45,011 nt of DNA from an uncultured Bacillota bacterium (GTDB lineage Bacteria > Bacillota > Clostridia > Tissierellales > Tepidimicrobiaceae), in NCBI GenBank assembly GCA_937967955.1, contig CALBUB010000071.1, forward strand, positions 1 to 45,011, given 5' to 3'. A program made the position numbers and the translations under genes. Within the stretch, counting starts at the first letter, position 1; each line of letters begins with the position of its first letter. Positions 17,111-27,565 of this stretch are shown here, piece by piece. The notes under the pieces are model-generated. The model saw only the letters and a program-made list of their open reading frames with translations, had not been told where the DNA came from and made no database searches.

Positions 17111-18148
17111 CTATTTAGTTAAGTATAAAATACCTAGTTTTACGGTGTTTTCTAAAGCCTCTCTATGGGTCCTTTCAAAGGAATGGGAAGCGTCCACTCC
17201 CGGGCCAATTAAGCCTACCTTCATATCGTAGCCTGCCCTTAGGGCAGCAGAAGCATCAGAACCATAGTTTGGATAAATATCTATTTTATACTTTAACTGG
17301 TTTTCTTTAGCTAAACTTATCAATCTATTTTTTAGTTCAAGATCATAAGGTCCTGTGCTGTCCTTGGCACATATGGTAACACTATATTCATCAGAAGTTT
17401 GTCCTTCACCAACAGCTGCCATATCTATAGCTATAAATTCAAAAGTTTTCTCAGGAATAGCTGCACTAGCCCCATGGCCTACTTCTTCATAGTTACTAAT
17501 AAAGAAATTGGTAGTGTATTTTGGCACAATATTATTATCAACCATATATTTTGCTATTCCTAACAGGCAGCCAACACCAGCTTTATCATCTAAATGTCTT
17601 GCCTTAATAAAGCCGCTAGCTGTAGTGGTAGCCCTAGGATCAAAGAAAATATAATCTCCTACCTGGATTCCAATATTTTCTATATCCTCTTTAGAATATA
17701 TTTTTTCATCTATCCTAATTTCCATATTTTCAATTTTTCTTTCTAATTCCCTTGTTTCTTGACCGTGAACGTGTACTGAAGCTTTGGTAGTAAGTACTGT
17801 TCCTGAGTATAATTTTCCGCTGCTGCTTTCTATAGTCACATACTCACCCTCTATGGTGTTTAAGGCATAGCCGCCAATAGGAGTAAACTTTATTCTTCCA
17901 TTTTCTTTTATCTCCTTTACCATAGCTCCCAGGGTATCCACATGGGCTGATAGAGTTACTTCTTTGTCTTTATTTTTACCAGCCATGGTAGCAATTAGTG
18001 CACCCTTGTTAGTTTTTTGGGTATAAATACCTAGAGTTTTAAACTCCTTCTCAACGAAATTTATAGCTTTTTCAGTATTACCTGAAGGACTTGGAATATT
18101 TAGCAATTCCAACAATTTATCCACAACATAATCCATATCTATATTCAT
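17111..18148 (-). CDS. M42 family aminopeptidase
   Basis: Di-metal peptidase of the M42 (glutamyl/deblocking aminopeptidase, tetrahedral) family, 345 residues. Ligand motifs in order: SAHVDTLGAMVKEI (His, Asp), ARHLDDKAGVG (bridging Asp), SNYEEVGHGAS (catalytic Glu-Glu), FIAIDMAAVGEG (Asp) and the C-terminal SHSFERTHREAL (His). All look intact. It probably trims peptides in the cytosol, which fits an amino-acid-fermenting lifestyle. The start ATG has an AAAGGAGG site. It is divergent from the nudix gene. Confidence 0.93.
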   Translation of the reverse strand: MNIDMDYVVDKLLELLNIPSPSGNTEKAINFVEKEFKTLGIYTQKTNKGALIATMAGKNKDKEVTLSAHVDTLGAMVKEIKENGRIKFTPIGGYALNTIEGEYVTIESSSGKLYSGTVLTTKASVHVHGQETRELERKIENMEIRIDEKIYSKEDIENIGIQVGDYIFFDPRATTTASGFIKARHLDDKAGVGCLLGIAKYMVDNNIVPKYTTNFFISNYEEVGHGASAAIPEKTFEFIAIDMAAVGEGQTSDEYSVTICAKDSTGPYDLELKNRLISLAKENQLKYKIDIYPNYGSDASAALRAGYDMKVGLIGPGVDASHSFERTHREALENTVKLGILYLTK

Positions 18149-18270
18149 GTTTAGCCTCCTTTTTAAATAATTAAGAATTTAACTAATATTTAAAAATATT
18201 TTAGCATATTATTCTCATTTATAGTATAATAATTTTAATACCCTGTAATTTTGTTGGGAGATGATATACA

Positions 18271-18681
18271 ATGTTAGAAGAAGTCAGTGCCGGAGGTGTA
18301 GTAGTATTTGGTAATACAATACTCCTTTTGAAAAAATTCAATGGAGACTGGGTACTTCCAAAAGGCCGAGTTAAAGAAAATGAGAACATTTCTACTACTG
18401 CCCTAAGAGAAGTATATGAAGAAAGTGGTGTAAGGGCAGAAATAATAAAGTATATAGGAAATGTTAATTATAGATATAAAAGTATAAAGGAGAATAAACT
18501 TGTATATAAAACCGTCCATTGGTATTTGATGAAGACTGACAGCATAAAATCTAATCCACAAAAAAAGGAAGGCTTTGTGGAAGCTAGATTTGTTCATATA
18601 GATAAGGTAGCTAGTATGGTTAAGTATAAAGATGAAAAGAAGATAATAGATAGGGCCTTAAAGCTAATAGAAGCCAAATAA
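18271..18681 (+). CDS. NUDIX hydrolase
   Basis: Small NUDIX-fold pyrophosphohydrolase, 136 residues. The nudix box reads GRVKENENISTTALREVYEESGV (split here as GRVKENENIS and TTALREVYEESGV, residues about 32-54), with the REVYEE catalytic core intact. The preceding LPKGRVKENE and SAGGVVVFG are typical of MutT/Ap4A-type members, but the substrate cannot be decided. A TATAAT at 18225-18230 may be its promoter. It is 23 bases upstream of whiA, probably in one transcript. Confidence 0.9.
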   Translation: MLEEVSAGGVVVFGNTILLLKKFNGDWVLPKGRVKENENISTTALREVYEESGVRAEIIKYIGNVNYRYKSIKENKLVYKTVHWYLMKTDSIKSNPQKKEGFVEARFVHIDKVASMVKYKDEKKIIDRALKLIEAK

Positions 18682-18704
18682 TAATAGGAAATGGAGAGAA
18701 GGAA

Positions 18705-19694
18705 ATGTCTTTTTCAGCAGCAACCAAAAATGAAATATCTAAACTCCCTGTTGATAGGGATTGCTGTTTAATAGCAGAATTGGCAGCTATAGTAAGGATG
18801 AGTGGGACAATACAGATATCAGGCATGAGAAAAATTAGTTTAAAATTTGTCACCGAAAACGCTGCCATAGCTAGAAGAATTTTTGTTATCCTAAAAAATT
18901 TATATAATGCAAATATGGAGATATTGGTAAGGAAAAACAGGCAGCTAAAAAAGAACAACAACTACATGATAGTTGTTAAAGAAACCCATATTAGCAGGAA
19001 AATACTCAAGGATGTTGGCCTGATTACTGATAATAAGGAGTCAAATTTCCTAATTGACCATAGAATCCCAGAAGATATTGTAAAAAATAGATGTTGTAAA
19101 AGGGCCTATATTAGAGGGGCCTTTTTAGGTGGAGGTTCTATTAGCAATCCTGAGAAATCCTATCATTTAGAATTTGTTACCAATAACGAAGAACATAGTA
19201 AGGCTTTAACAGACTTGATAAATTCCTTTGGTCTAAATGCTAGAATAGTTACTCGTAAAGGAAATTATGTAATCTATCTGAAAGAAGGAGAGCAAATAGT
19301 AGATGTATTAAATATAATAGGAGCCCATCAAGCCCTATTAAAATTTGAAAACATAAGGGTAGTTAAGGATGTTAGAAATAATGTCAATAGGCTTGTAAAC
19401 TGTGAAACTGCCAATTTAAATAAAACAATAAATGCATCTATTAAGCAGGTGGAAAATATTGAATTTATTGATAAAACCATTGGAATTGAAAAACTACCTG
19501 AGAATTTGCAAGAGTTAGCAAGATTGAGATTGGAACATAGGGATGCTAGCCTAAAGGAATTAGGAGCTATGATGACTCCGCCTATTGGAAAATCTGGTGT
19601 TAACTACCGTTTTAAAAAAATAGAAAAGATAGCAAAAGATTTAAAAAGGAGGGAAAAAGGGGGATATGATAGCGAAAAAAGTGATAATAAATAA
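18705..19694 (+). CDS. whiA: WhiA DNA-binding protein
   Basis: Homologue of the WhiA protein of Gram-positive bacteria (sporulation regulator in Streptomyces, division/chromosome factor in Bacillus); 329 residues. An N-terminal LAGLIDADG-homing-endonuclease-like fold is visible (ATKNEISKLPVDRDCC, then RAYIRGAFLGGGSISNPEKSYHLE), without the acidic catalytic pair of true endonucleases. The C-terminal WhiA helix-turn-helix is ELARLRLEHRDASLKELG followed by GKSGVNYRFKKIEKIA. The start ATG has a GAGAAGG site. Its 3' end overlaps the HPr gene by 29 bases, indicating coupled translation. Confidence 0.96.
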   Translation: MSFSAATKNEISKLPVDRDCCLIAELAAIVRMSGTIQISGMRKISLKFVTENAAIARRIFVILKNLYNANMEILVRKNRQLKKNNNYMIVVKETHISRKILKDVGLITDNKESNFLIDHRIPEDIVKNRCCKRAYIRGAFLGGGSISNPEKSYHLEFVTNNEEHSKALTDLINSFGLNARIVTRKGNYVIYLKEGEQIVDVLNIIGAHQALLKFENIRVVKDVRNNVNRLVNCETANLNKTINASIKQVENIEFIDKTIGIEKLPENLQELARLRLEHRDASLKELGAMMTPPIGKSGVNYRFKKIEKIAKDLKRREKGGYDSEKSDNK

Positions 19695-19935
19695 TGAAGA
19701 AGGCTTACATGCTAGGCCTGCAGCCTTGTTTGTAAAGGAGGCTAACAAGTTTTCTAGCAATATTTATTTAGAATATAAAGGCAAAAGAGTCAATGGAAAG
19801 AGTATCATAGGTGTTATGTTACTTGGTGCCTATGCTGGAGATGAAGTTACCATCTACGCTAATGGGGTAGATGAAGAAAAGGCTTTAGAAGCCTTAACAG
19901 AACTAGTTGAAAATAAAATAAAAAATTGCAGTTAA
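19666..19935 (+). CDS. ptsH: Phosphocarrier protein HPr
   Basis: 89-residue HPr, the phosphate relay protein of the PTS. His15 in GLHARPA is present, as is Ser46 in NGKSIIGVM, the residue modified by HprK. It is therefore a true HPr and not a Crh (which lacks His15), although whiA-crh is the order in Bacillus. It may serve both the transport and the regulatory role. The start ATG at 19666 lies inside whiA behind GGAGGG and AGGGGG. It ends at the AATTAATCCCT/AGGGATTAATT terminator. No PTS enzymes are in the window. Confidence 0.95.
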   Translation: MIAKKVIINNEEGLHARPAALFVKEANKFSSNIYLEYKGKRVNGKSIIGVMLLGAYAGDEVTIYANGVDEEKALEALTELVENKIKNCS

Positions 19936-19966
19936 ATTAATCCCTACAAAGGGATTAATTTTTTAT
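19935..19966. terminator. Terminator shared by HPr and grdX (convergent)
   Basis: Eleven-base perfect stem AATTAATCCCT (19935-19945) / AGGGATTAATT (19950-19960), loop ACAA, then TTTT on the plus strand. It lies between two converging genes. Confidence 0.88.
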
Positions 19967-20349
19967 ATTATCCTATTTATTGCATTCTCTATTAAGGAAA
20001 GGTCTACAACCCTAAAATCATCTAGGACTTTTTCAGGCCAAGTAGGAGTAGGCTTATTACTAATGAATTTATTGGCAGTAGCTATACTTTCTTCAATTAA
20101 CTTTAAGCTATCATAATCTAAGTATTCCTTTTTCTTACTTATAACTACAGATTTATAAGGAGTTTCGTTTGGCTTTATACTTCCTGATAGGGGATGGGTA
20201 ATTAATTTATGGCCTGCATGTACTTTGTCCCTTATATATTTTAAAATATCCATATAGGTATAGTCTCCATAATATTCCACATTATGAACATCCTTATATT
20301 TCTCATACACTAACTTGTTGTTTGTAACTATAATGTTGTCTCTATCCAT
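19963..20349 (-). CDS. grdX: GrdX family protein
   Basis: 128-residue soluble protein matching GrdX, a protein of unknown function encoded at the start of glycine reductase operons in amino-acid-fermenting clostridia. Recognisable segments are IIVTNNKLVYEKYKD, the strongly conserved HAGHKLITHPLSGSIKPNETPYKS, and a C-terminal VLDDFRVVDLSLIENAI (first quoted segments kept short: GHKLITHPLSGS, KPNETPYKS). Start ATG behind AGGAGG. Here it stands alone, convergent with HPr and divergent from dnaE, away from grdA/B/C. It suggests that the organism carries Stickland-type selenoenzyme reductases elsewhere, which is an inference. Confidence 0.8.
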   Translation of the reverse strand: MDRDNIIVTNNKLVYEKYKDVHNVEYYGDYTYMDILKYIRDKVHAGHKLITHPLSGSIKPNETPYKSVVISKKKEYLDYDSLKLIEESIATANKFISNKPTPTWPEKVLDDFRVVDLSLIENAINRII

Positions 20350-20495
20350 TTTAAACCTCCTTTCTTTAATTATGTTTATTCTAACACATTACTCTATTGG
20401 TTAAAAGAATAAATTCTACTAGAGAAGTAATATTGTGTAAACTAAATATTTACCTACAAAGTTAAGAGTTCTATTCATTTCCTTTTGTGATAAAA

Positions 20496-20501
20496 TATAA
20501 T
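20496..20501 (+). promoter_or_regulatory. Probable -10 hexamer of dnaE
   Basis: TATAAT at 20496-20501 with a weak -35 (TTCATT near 20474). Transcription would begin about 20508, so the ATG at 20507 cannot be the usual start. This supports the start at 20528 for dnaE. Confidence 0.45.
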
Positions 20502-20527
20502 TAAATATGGACAGGAAGGGTTTTGCT

Positions 20528-23500
20528 ATGGGAGACAAAAAATTTGTACATCTACATGTTCACACTGAATTTAGCTTATTAGATGGTTCTAGTAGAATAG
20601 GAGACTTGCTTGATAGAACTAAGGAATTAGGCATGGACACCATAGCCATAACAGATCATGGTGCCATGTTTGGAGTGGTAGATTTTTACAAGAAGGCTGT
20701 AGAAAGAGGAATAAAGCCTATATTAGGTTGTGAAATATATGTAGCCATTAATAAGTATACAGAAAGGGAGCCTAAGGACAAAAATCAATACCACTTGGTA
20801 TTGCTGGCAGAAAACAATAGCGGCTACAGGAATCTGATGAAGATAGTTTCCGAAGGTTATATTAATGGCTTTTATTATAAACCAAGGGTAGACCATGATG
20901 TACTAAGGCAGTACAGTGAAGGAATTATTGCTTTAAGTGGTTGTCTAGCTGGAGAAATACAGAGATACTTATTAGATGGAAATTATGATAAAGCTAAGGA
21001 GACAGCCCTTAAGTATAATGAAATATTTGGCCAAAACAACTTCTTTTTGGAATTGCAAGACCATGGCATGGAGGAGCAAAAACATGTAAATGAAATGCTT
21101 ATCAAATTAAGCAGGGAAACGGGAATTCCTTTAGTGGCCACTAATGATGTCCACTATTTGAGGAAAGAAGATGCTTTAGTCCATGATGTTCTCTTATGCA
21201 TACAAACTGGTAAGACTATCCATGATGAAGACAGGATGAAGTTTCCTACCAATGAGTTTTACTTAAAATCTTACGATGAAATGTTAGAACTATTTGGCCA
21301 TGTAAAGGAGGCTTTAGACAATACAGTATGGATTGGCGAAAGATGTAATGTTACCTTAGATTTCGACACCCTACACTTGCCAAAATATGAAGTACCAGCA
21401 GGCTATACTAATGTAGAATATTTGAAAAAATTGTGTATAGAAGGCTTAAAAAATAGGTATGAAAATATTACCCCGGAAATAGTCGAAAGATTTAACTTTG
21501 AATTCAACACTATTGTCAATATGGGATATGTGGACTACTTCCTCATAGTATGGGATTTTATCAAATTTGCTAAGGATAATGGCATAATGGTAGGGCCTGG
21601 TAGAGGCTCTGCAGCCGGTAGTATTGTGTCCTATGCTCTGGGAATAATCGACATAGACCCTCTTAAGTATGATTTGCTCTTTGAAAGGTTTTTAAATCCT
21701 GAGAGGGTCTCCATGCCAGATATCGACATAGATTTTTGTTATGAGAGAAGGGAAGAAGTAATAGATTATGTTGTAGAAAAATATGGAAAAGACAGGGTGG
21801 TCCAGATTGCCACTTTTGGTACTATGGCTGCCCGAGGCTCTATTCGGGATGTAGGCAGGGCCTTGAACATGCCCTATGGAGAAGTTGATTATATAGCAAA
21901 GCAGGTTCCTATGGAATTAGGCATGACTATTGCTAAGGCCCTAGAGGTAAGTAAACCTTTAAGGGAACTATACAATAAAAGGGAAGATGTAAAGCAGCTA
22001 ATCGATTTAGCCATGGCAGTAGAGGGTCTACCTAGGCATACCTCTACCCATGCAGCAGGAGTAGTAATTTCTAAGGAGCCAATAACCAATTATGTACCTT
22101 TAGCTAGAAATAGTGATGCTATTGTAACCCAGTTTAATATGATAGAGCTGGAAGAATTGGGACTATTAAAGATGGATTTCTTAGGTTTAAGAACCCTTAC
22201 TGTAATTAGGGATGCTGTAAACCTGGTTGAGAAAAACCATGGTATAAAAGTGGATTTTAGTGAGATAGATTATGAAGATCCTAAAGTATTAGAAATGTTT
22301 GCAAAAGGGGAAACCTTAGGAGTATTCCAATTTGAAAGTGCTGGCATGCGCCAAGTTCTAAAGGAATTAAAACCTGACCGTTTTGAAGACTTGGTGGCTG
22401 CTAACTCCCTTTTTAGACCTGGACCTATGAGTCAAATTCCTCAATTTATAGAAAACAAAAGAAAGCCAGAAAAGATTGAATATCTCCATCCTAAACTAAA
22501 GCCAATACTGGAAGTAACCTATGGCTGCATAGTCTATCAGGAGCAAGTTATGCAGATAGTAAGGGATATAGGTGGCTTCACCATGGGTGGAGCAGACCTG
22601 TTAAGGCGTGCCATGGGTAAAAAGAAAATGGACATAATGGAGAGAGAAAGGAAAAGATTCATATATGGTGAAACTGATGAAGAAGGCAATGTAATTATTA
22701 AAGGTGCCATAAGAAATGGGGTAGATGAAAAAACTGCCAATAAAATATACGATTTGATGATAGATTTTGCAAAATATGCCTTCAACAAATCCCACTCAGT
22801 AGCCTATGCGGTAGTTGCTTATAGGACTGCCTGGTTAAAATACTATTATCCAGTAGAGTTTATGGCAGCTCTTTTAAGCAGTGTAATGGGGGATACCAAT
22901 TCTGTATCCTTATATATACAAGAGTGTAAGAGGCTTGGAATAGAAATATTGCCTCCAGACATAAATGCCAGCTATAAAAAGTTTACAGTAGTAGATGGAA
23001 AGATAAGGTTTGGCCTTATGGCTGTAAAGAATGTAGGAGAAGGCTTAATAGATGCCATTATAAAAGCAAGGGAGAAGGGGCCCTTTAAGAACTTTTCAGA
23101 CTTCTGTAAAAGAGTGGAGGATATAAATCCTGCCCTTATGAACAAAAGGGCAGTAGAAAGTTTAATTAAATGTGGTGCTATGGGTAGCCTAGGCTATAAT
23201 AGGGCCCAGCTACTGGCTATTTTTGAAAAGACCATGGATGGAATCCATTCTGATAGAAAGAGGAATATAGAAGGCCAGTTTTCCTTATTTGATAAGATGG
23301 AGGCAGATTTATCAGAAGAGGATGTACCTAATTTAGAAGAGTTTTCTCAAAATGTCCTATTAAATATGGAAAAGGAAACATTAGGCATATATATAAGCGG
23401 CCATCCTCTAAAGCCCTATGAAAAGGAACTAAAGAAAATATCTACTATAAGCACTTCAGAACTATATCAATCAAATGATGAAATAGGAGAACATATTTCA

Positions 23501-23998
23501 GAGCAATTAGATGGTAAAAAGGTAGTCATTGGAGGTATTATAAATTCCAAGAAAAATAAGATAACTAAGAACAACAACTTAATGGCTTTTATCACTTTAG
23601 AAGATTTATATGGTACTGTTGAATGTATAGTTTTTCCTCAAATATATGATAAGTACAATGAATTAATAGAGGAAAACAACATAGTAGTAATTGAAGGTAA
23701 GCTTAGCACCAATGAAGAGGAAGAGCCAAAGGTATTATGTGAAAAGGTATACCCACTAGAAAAATATAGAAAGGGCAAAGTCTACCTTAAGATATCAAAA
23801 GATAAGCCGATGGATATATTTGAAGCTATAAAAAGGGTTCTTTCAAAATATAGGGGAGAAATTCCTGTATATGTATTTATGGAAAGAAACAATCAGCTGG
23901 TAAAGGCCAATAGAGACTTATGGGTTAATATTGATAACAATTCTCTATTTGAAGAACTTACCAAGCTTCTAGGGGAAGAGAATGTAAAAATATCATAA
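20528..23998 (+). CDS. dnaE: DNA polymerase III alpha subunit (DnaE type)
   Basis: Replicative DNA polymerase catalytic subunit, about 1156 residues. An N-terminal PHP domain opens with FVHLHVHTEFSLLDG and contains AITDHGAMFGVVDF. The polymerase core follows, with GPGRGSAAGS, the catalytic aspartates in MPDIDIDF, and THAAGVVIS. Then come the tandem HhH region, and a C-terminal OB fold (VVIGGIINSKKNKITKNN). I start at ATG 20528 (MGDKKFVHLHVH) because AGGAAGG precedes it; the in-frame ATG at 20507 lies at the predicted transcript start. This is the DnaE class, not PolC: no inserted exonuclease domain is seen. It leads the dnaE - small protein - pfkA - pyk - thioesterase gene run. Confidence 0.97.
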   Translation: MGDKKFVHLHVHTEFSLLDGSSRIGDLLDRTKELGMDTIAITDHGAMFGVVDFYKKAVERGIKPILGCEIYVAINKYTEREPKDKNQYHLVLLAENNSGYRNLMKIVSEGYINGFYYKPRVDHDVLRQYSEGIIALSGCLAGEIQRYLLDGNYDKAKETALKYNEIFGQNNFFLELQDHGMEEQKHVNEMLIKLSRETGIPLVATNDVHYLRKEDALVHDVLLCIQTGKTIHDEDRMKFPTNEFYLKSYDEMLELFGHVKEALDNTVWIGERCNVTLDFDTLHLPKYEVPAGYTNVEYLKKLCIEGLKNRYENITPEIVERFNFEFNTIVNMGYVDYFLIVWDFIKFAKDNGIMVGPGRGSAAGSIVSYALGIIDIDPLKYDLLFERFLNPERVSMPDIDIDFCYERREEVIDYVVEKYGKDRVVQIATFGTMAARGSIRDVGRALNMPYGEVDYIAKQVPMELGMTIAKALEVSKPLRELYNKREDVKQLIDLAMAVEGLPRHTSTHAAGVVISKEPITNYVPLARNSDAIVTQFNMIELEELGLLKMDFLGLRTLTVIRDAVNLVEKNHGIKVDFSEIDYEDPKVLEMFAKGETLGVFQFESAGMRQVLKELKPDRFEDLVAANSLFRPGPMSQIPQFIENKRKPEKIEYLHPKLKPILEVTYGCIVYQEQVMQIVRDIGGFTMGGADLLRRAMGKKKMDIMERERKRFIYGETDEEGNVIIKGAIRNGVDEKTANKIYDLMIDFAKYAFNKSHSVAYAVVAYRTAWLKYYYPVEFMAALLSSVMGDTNSVSLYIQECKRLGIEILPPDINASYKKFTVVDGKIRFGLMAVKNVGEGLIDAIIKAREKGPFKNFSDFCKRVEDINPALMNKRAVESLIKCGAMGSLGYNRAQLLAIFEKTMDGIHSDRKRNIEGQFSLFDKMEADLSEEDVPNLEEFSQNVLLNMEKETLGIYISGHPLKPYEKELKKISTISTSELYQSNDEIGEHISEQLDGKKVVIGGIINSKKNKITKNNNLMAFITLEDLYGTVECIVFPQIYDKYNELIEENNIVVIEGKLSTNEEEEPKVLCEKVYPLEKYRKGKVYLKISKDKPMDIFEAIKRVLSKYRGEIPVYVFMERNNQLVKANRDLWVNIDNNSLFEELTKLLGEENVKIS

Positions 23999-24028
23999 CA
24001 ACAATTATCATAGTTGGGGGAGAGGCAT

Positions 24029-24226
24029 ATGTGGACAACAGTACATGTAGTAGCTGGCTTAGACAATGCAAAAAAAATAGAAAATAGGCTTAAAAGTGAA
24101 GGTTTCCTAGTGAAAACTAAGCTGCTTTCTAAGGAAGGAAATGAAGAATTGTATGAAATATTAGTTCCAGAATTTGAGGCAGAAGAAGTCCAGCAAGTAA
24201 TATTGCTAGATTTTGATATGATGTAA
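24029..24226 (+). CDS. Small conserved protein between dnaE and pfkA (DUF2007-like)
   Basis: 65 residues from ATG 24029, chosen because GGGGGAGAGG precedes it (a TTG at 24014 would overlap that site). The layout (MWTTVHVVAGLDNAKKI, then LKSEGFLVKTKLL, then YEILVPEFEAEEVQQVI) resembles DUF2007-type small proteins, which form a compact alpha/beta fold and have no firm function. Homologues in this position are sometimes mislabelled glutamate decarboxylase; nothing here supports that. It is flanked tightly by dnaE and pfkA and is probably co-transcribed. Confidence 0.7.
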   Translation: MWTTVHVVAGLDNAKKIENRLKSEGFLVKTKLLSKEGNEELYEILVPEFEAEEVQQVILLDFDMM

Positions 24227-24246
24227 TTGCTATGAGGAGGGACAAG

Positions 24247-25206
24247 ATGAAAACTATAGGGATCCTGACTAGTGGTGGAGACGCCCCAGGCATGAATGCA
24301 GCTATTAGATCTGTTGTAAGGGCTTCCATATATAATGGCTTAAAGGTTTTAGGTATAAAAGAAGGCTATGAAGGCCTTATAAATGGCAAAATAGAAGAGA
24401 TGAATCTGTCCTCTGTTGCAGATATTATCCATAGGGGAGGCACTATGCTGCGTAGTGCCAGATCTGATGAATTTATGACAGAAGAAGGCTTTAATAAAGC
24501 TTTAAATATAATTAGGGTATTCAATATAGATGGGCTAGTAATACTAGGTGGAGACGGTACCTTTAGGGGAGCTAAAAAACTTAAAGATGCAGGAGTACCT
24601 ACTGTATGTATTCCTTGTACAATAGACAACGATATGGGTTATACCGATTATACTATTGGCTTTTTTACTGCTGTAGAAACGGTTATAGATGCTATGAGCA
24701 AACTAAGGGATACCTCCACATCCCACGGCAGAGCCAATGTAGTAGAGGTAATGGGACGGGCCTGTGGAGATATTGCCCTTTATGCAGGCTTGGCAGGAGG
24801 AGCTGAAAGCATAATAGTTCCAGAAATGGAATTTGATATAGATGAAGTGTGTAAAAGGGTTATACAAGGAAGGAATAGGGGAAAACTCCATCACATTATT
24901 GTACTGGCAGAAGGAGTAGGAAATGCCTATGAAGTAGCCGAAATCATAAAGGAAAGGACTAATACAGATACAAGGGTTACCATACTTGGCCATATTCAGA
25001 GGGGAGGAACCCCTTCCGCTTTTGATAGAATACTAGCAAGTAAAATGGGCTATAAAGCAGTTGAACTTTTACTAAACAATGTTAGTGGAAAGGCAATAGG
25101 AACTAGATGTAATGAAATAATAAGTATTGATATAGATGAAGCACTTAACGCAGAAAAGGTGTTTGATAAGTCTATGTTTGAAATCTCAAAAATCCTTTCA
25201 ATCTAA
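24247..25206 (+). CDS. pfkA: ATP-dependent 6-phosphofructokinase
   Basis: Cytosolic glycolytic enzyme converting fructose-6-phosphate to fructose-1,6-bisphosphate; about 319 residues, the bacterial ATP-PFK length. Motifs: GILTSGGDAPGMNAAIR (ATP site), GGDGTFRGA, PCTIDNDMGYTDYTIGF with the catalytic TIDND, MGRACGDIALYAGLAGG and ILGHIQRGGTPSAFDR. The Gly-Gly-Asp-Gly ATP signature points to ATP rather than pyrophosphate as phosphoryl donor. I start at ATG 24247 because GAGGAGGG just upstream overlaps the alternative ATG at 24232. It is 14 bases upstream of pyk, the usual pairing. Confidence 0.96.
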   Translation: MKTIGILTSGGDAPGMNAAIRSVVRASIYNGLKVLGIKEGYEGLINGKIEEMNLSSVADIIHRGGTMLRSARSDEFMTEEGFNKALNIIRVFNIDGLVILGGDGTFRGAKKLKDAGVPTVCIPCTIDNDMGYTDYTIGFFTAVETVIDAMSKLRDTSTSHGRANVVEVMGRACGDIALYAGLAGGAESIIVPEMEFDIDEVCKRVIQGRNRGKLHHIIVLAEGVGNAYEVAEIIKERTNTDTRVTILGHIQRGGTPSAFDRILASKMGYKAVELLLNNVSGKAIGTRCNEIISIDIDEALNAEKVFDKSMFEISKILSI

Positions 25207-25220
25207 AGAGGAGTGATAAT

Positions 25221-26981
<1,761 letters not shown>

Positions 26982-26992
26982 GAGGGTTACAG

Positions 26993-27415
26993 ATGGAAAG
27001 CTCTGCAATAGTTAGAGTAAGATATAAAGACACGGATCAAATGGGAGTAGTGTACAATGGAAATTATTTTACTTGGTTTGAAGTAGGCAGAGTGGAGCTG
27101 CTTAGAGATATAGGAATAAGCTATAAAGATTTAGAAAGAAGAGGCGTCTTTACAGCTGTAGCAGAAGCTTACTGTAAATATATTAAACCAGCTAGATTTG
27201 ATGATGAAATAATAATTAAAACAAGAATAAGAAAGCTTACAGAAACAAGAATTGAATTTGAATACTCCTTATATAGAAAAGAGGATGAATTATTGTTAGC
27301 AAAGGGCTATACCCTTCACGTATTTGTGGATAAAAACATAAAACCTGTAAATCTAAAAAAAGTTGACGAAGATCTTTGGAAGCTATTAAAGGAAAAAGTA
27401 GAAGAGAACAATTAA
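26993..27415 (+). CDS. Acyl-CoA thioesterase, YbgC/4HBT hot-dog family
   Basis: 140-residue hot-dog-fold thioesterase. The family signature VRYKDTDQMGVVYNGNYFTWFE is at residues 9-30 and includes the catalytic-type Asp (D15 in DTDQMG). The remainder (KYIKPARFDDEIIIKTRIRKL, then RIEFEYSLYRK) fits the fold. The substrate acyl group is unknown. It follows pyk by 11 bases with AGGAGGG as ribosome site, so it is probably the last gene of the dnaE-pfkA-pyk run. A small hairpin with T-run lies about 75 bases downstream. Confidence 0.9.
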   Translation: MESSAIVRVRYKDTDQMGVVYNGNYFTWFEVGRVELLRDIGISYKDLERRGVFTAVAEAYCKYIKPARFDDEIIIKTRIRKLTETRIEFEYSLYRKEDELLLAKGYTLHVFVDKNIKPVNLKKVDEDLWKLLKEKVEENN

Positions 27416-27490
27416 GTTTTTTATAAGAGAGTATAAATTTTAACAAAAAATGGATATAATTAATAAAAAGGGGAACTGATTCTCGATATT

Positions 27491-27516
27491 GGCACTTTAT
27501 GTGCCTTATTTTTTAT
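27491..27516 (+). terminator. Hairpin GGCAC/GTGCC with T-run
   Basis: GGCAC (27491-27495), loop TTTAT, GTGCC (27501-27505), then TTATTTTTTAT. Probably the terminator of the pyk-thioesterase run. A TATAAT at 27455-27460 upstream leaves open a very short separate transcript. A related hairpin precedes the rlmCD-type gene at 31127. Confidence 0.6.
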
Positions 27517-27565
27517 AATGGAGTTAGTGTTTAGGAGAAATTTTATAAAATAAGAGAGTAGTCAA

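Noticed and set aside
27490..27505. Sigma-54-like TGGCAC...GC element
   Set aside because: GG and GC are 10 bases apart, but the match is created by the GGCAC/GTGCC stem followed by a T-run, and no gene lies downstream.
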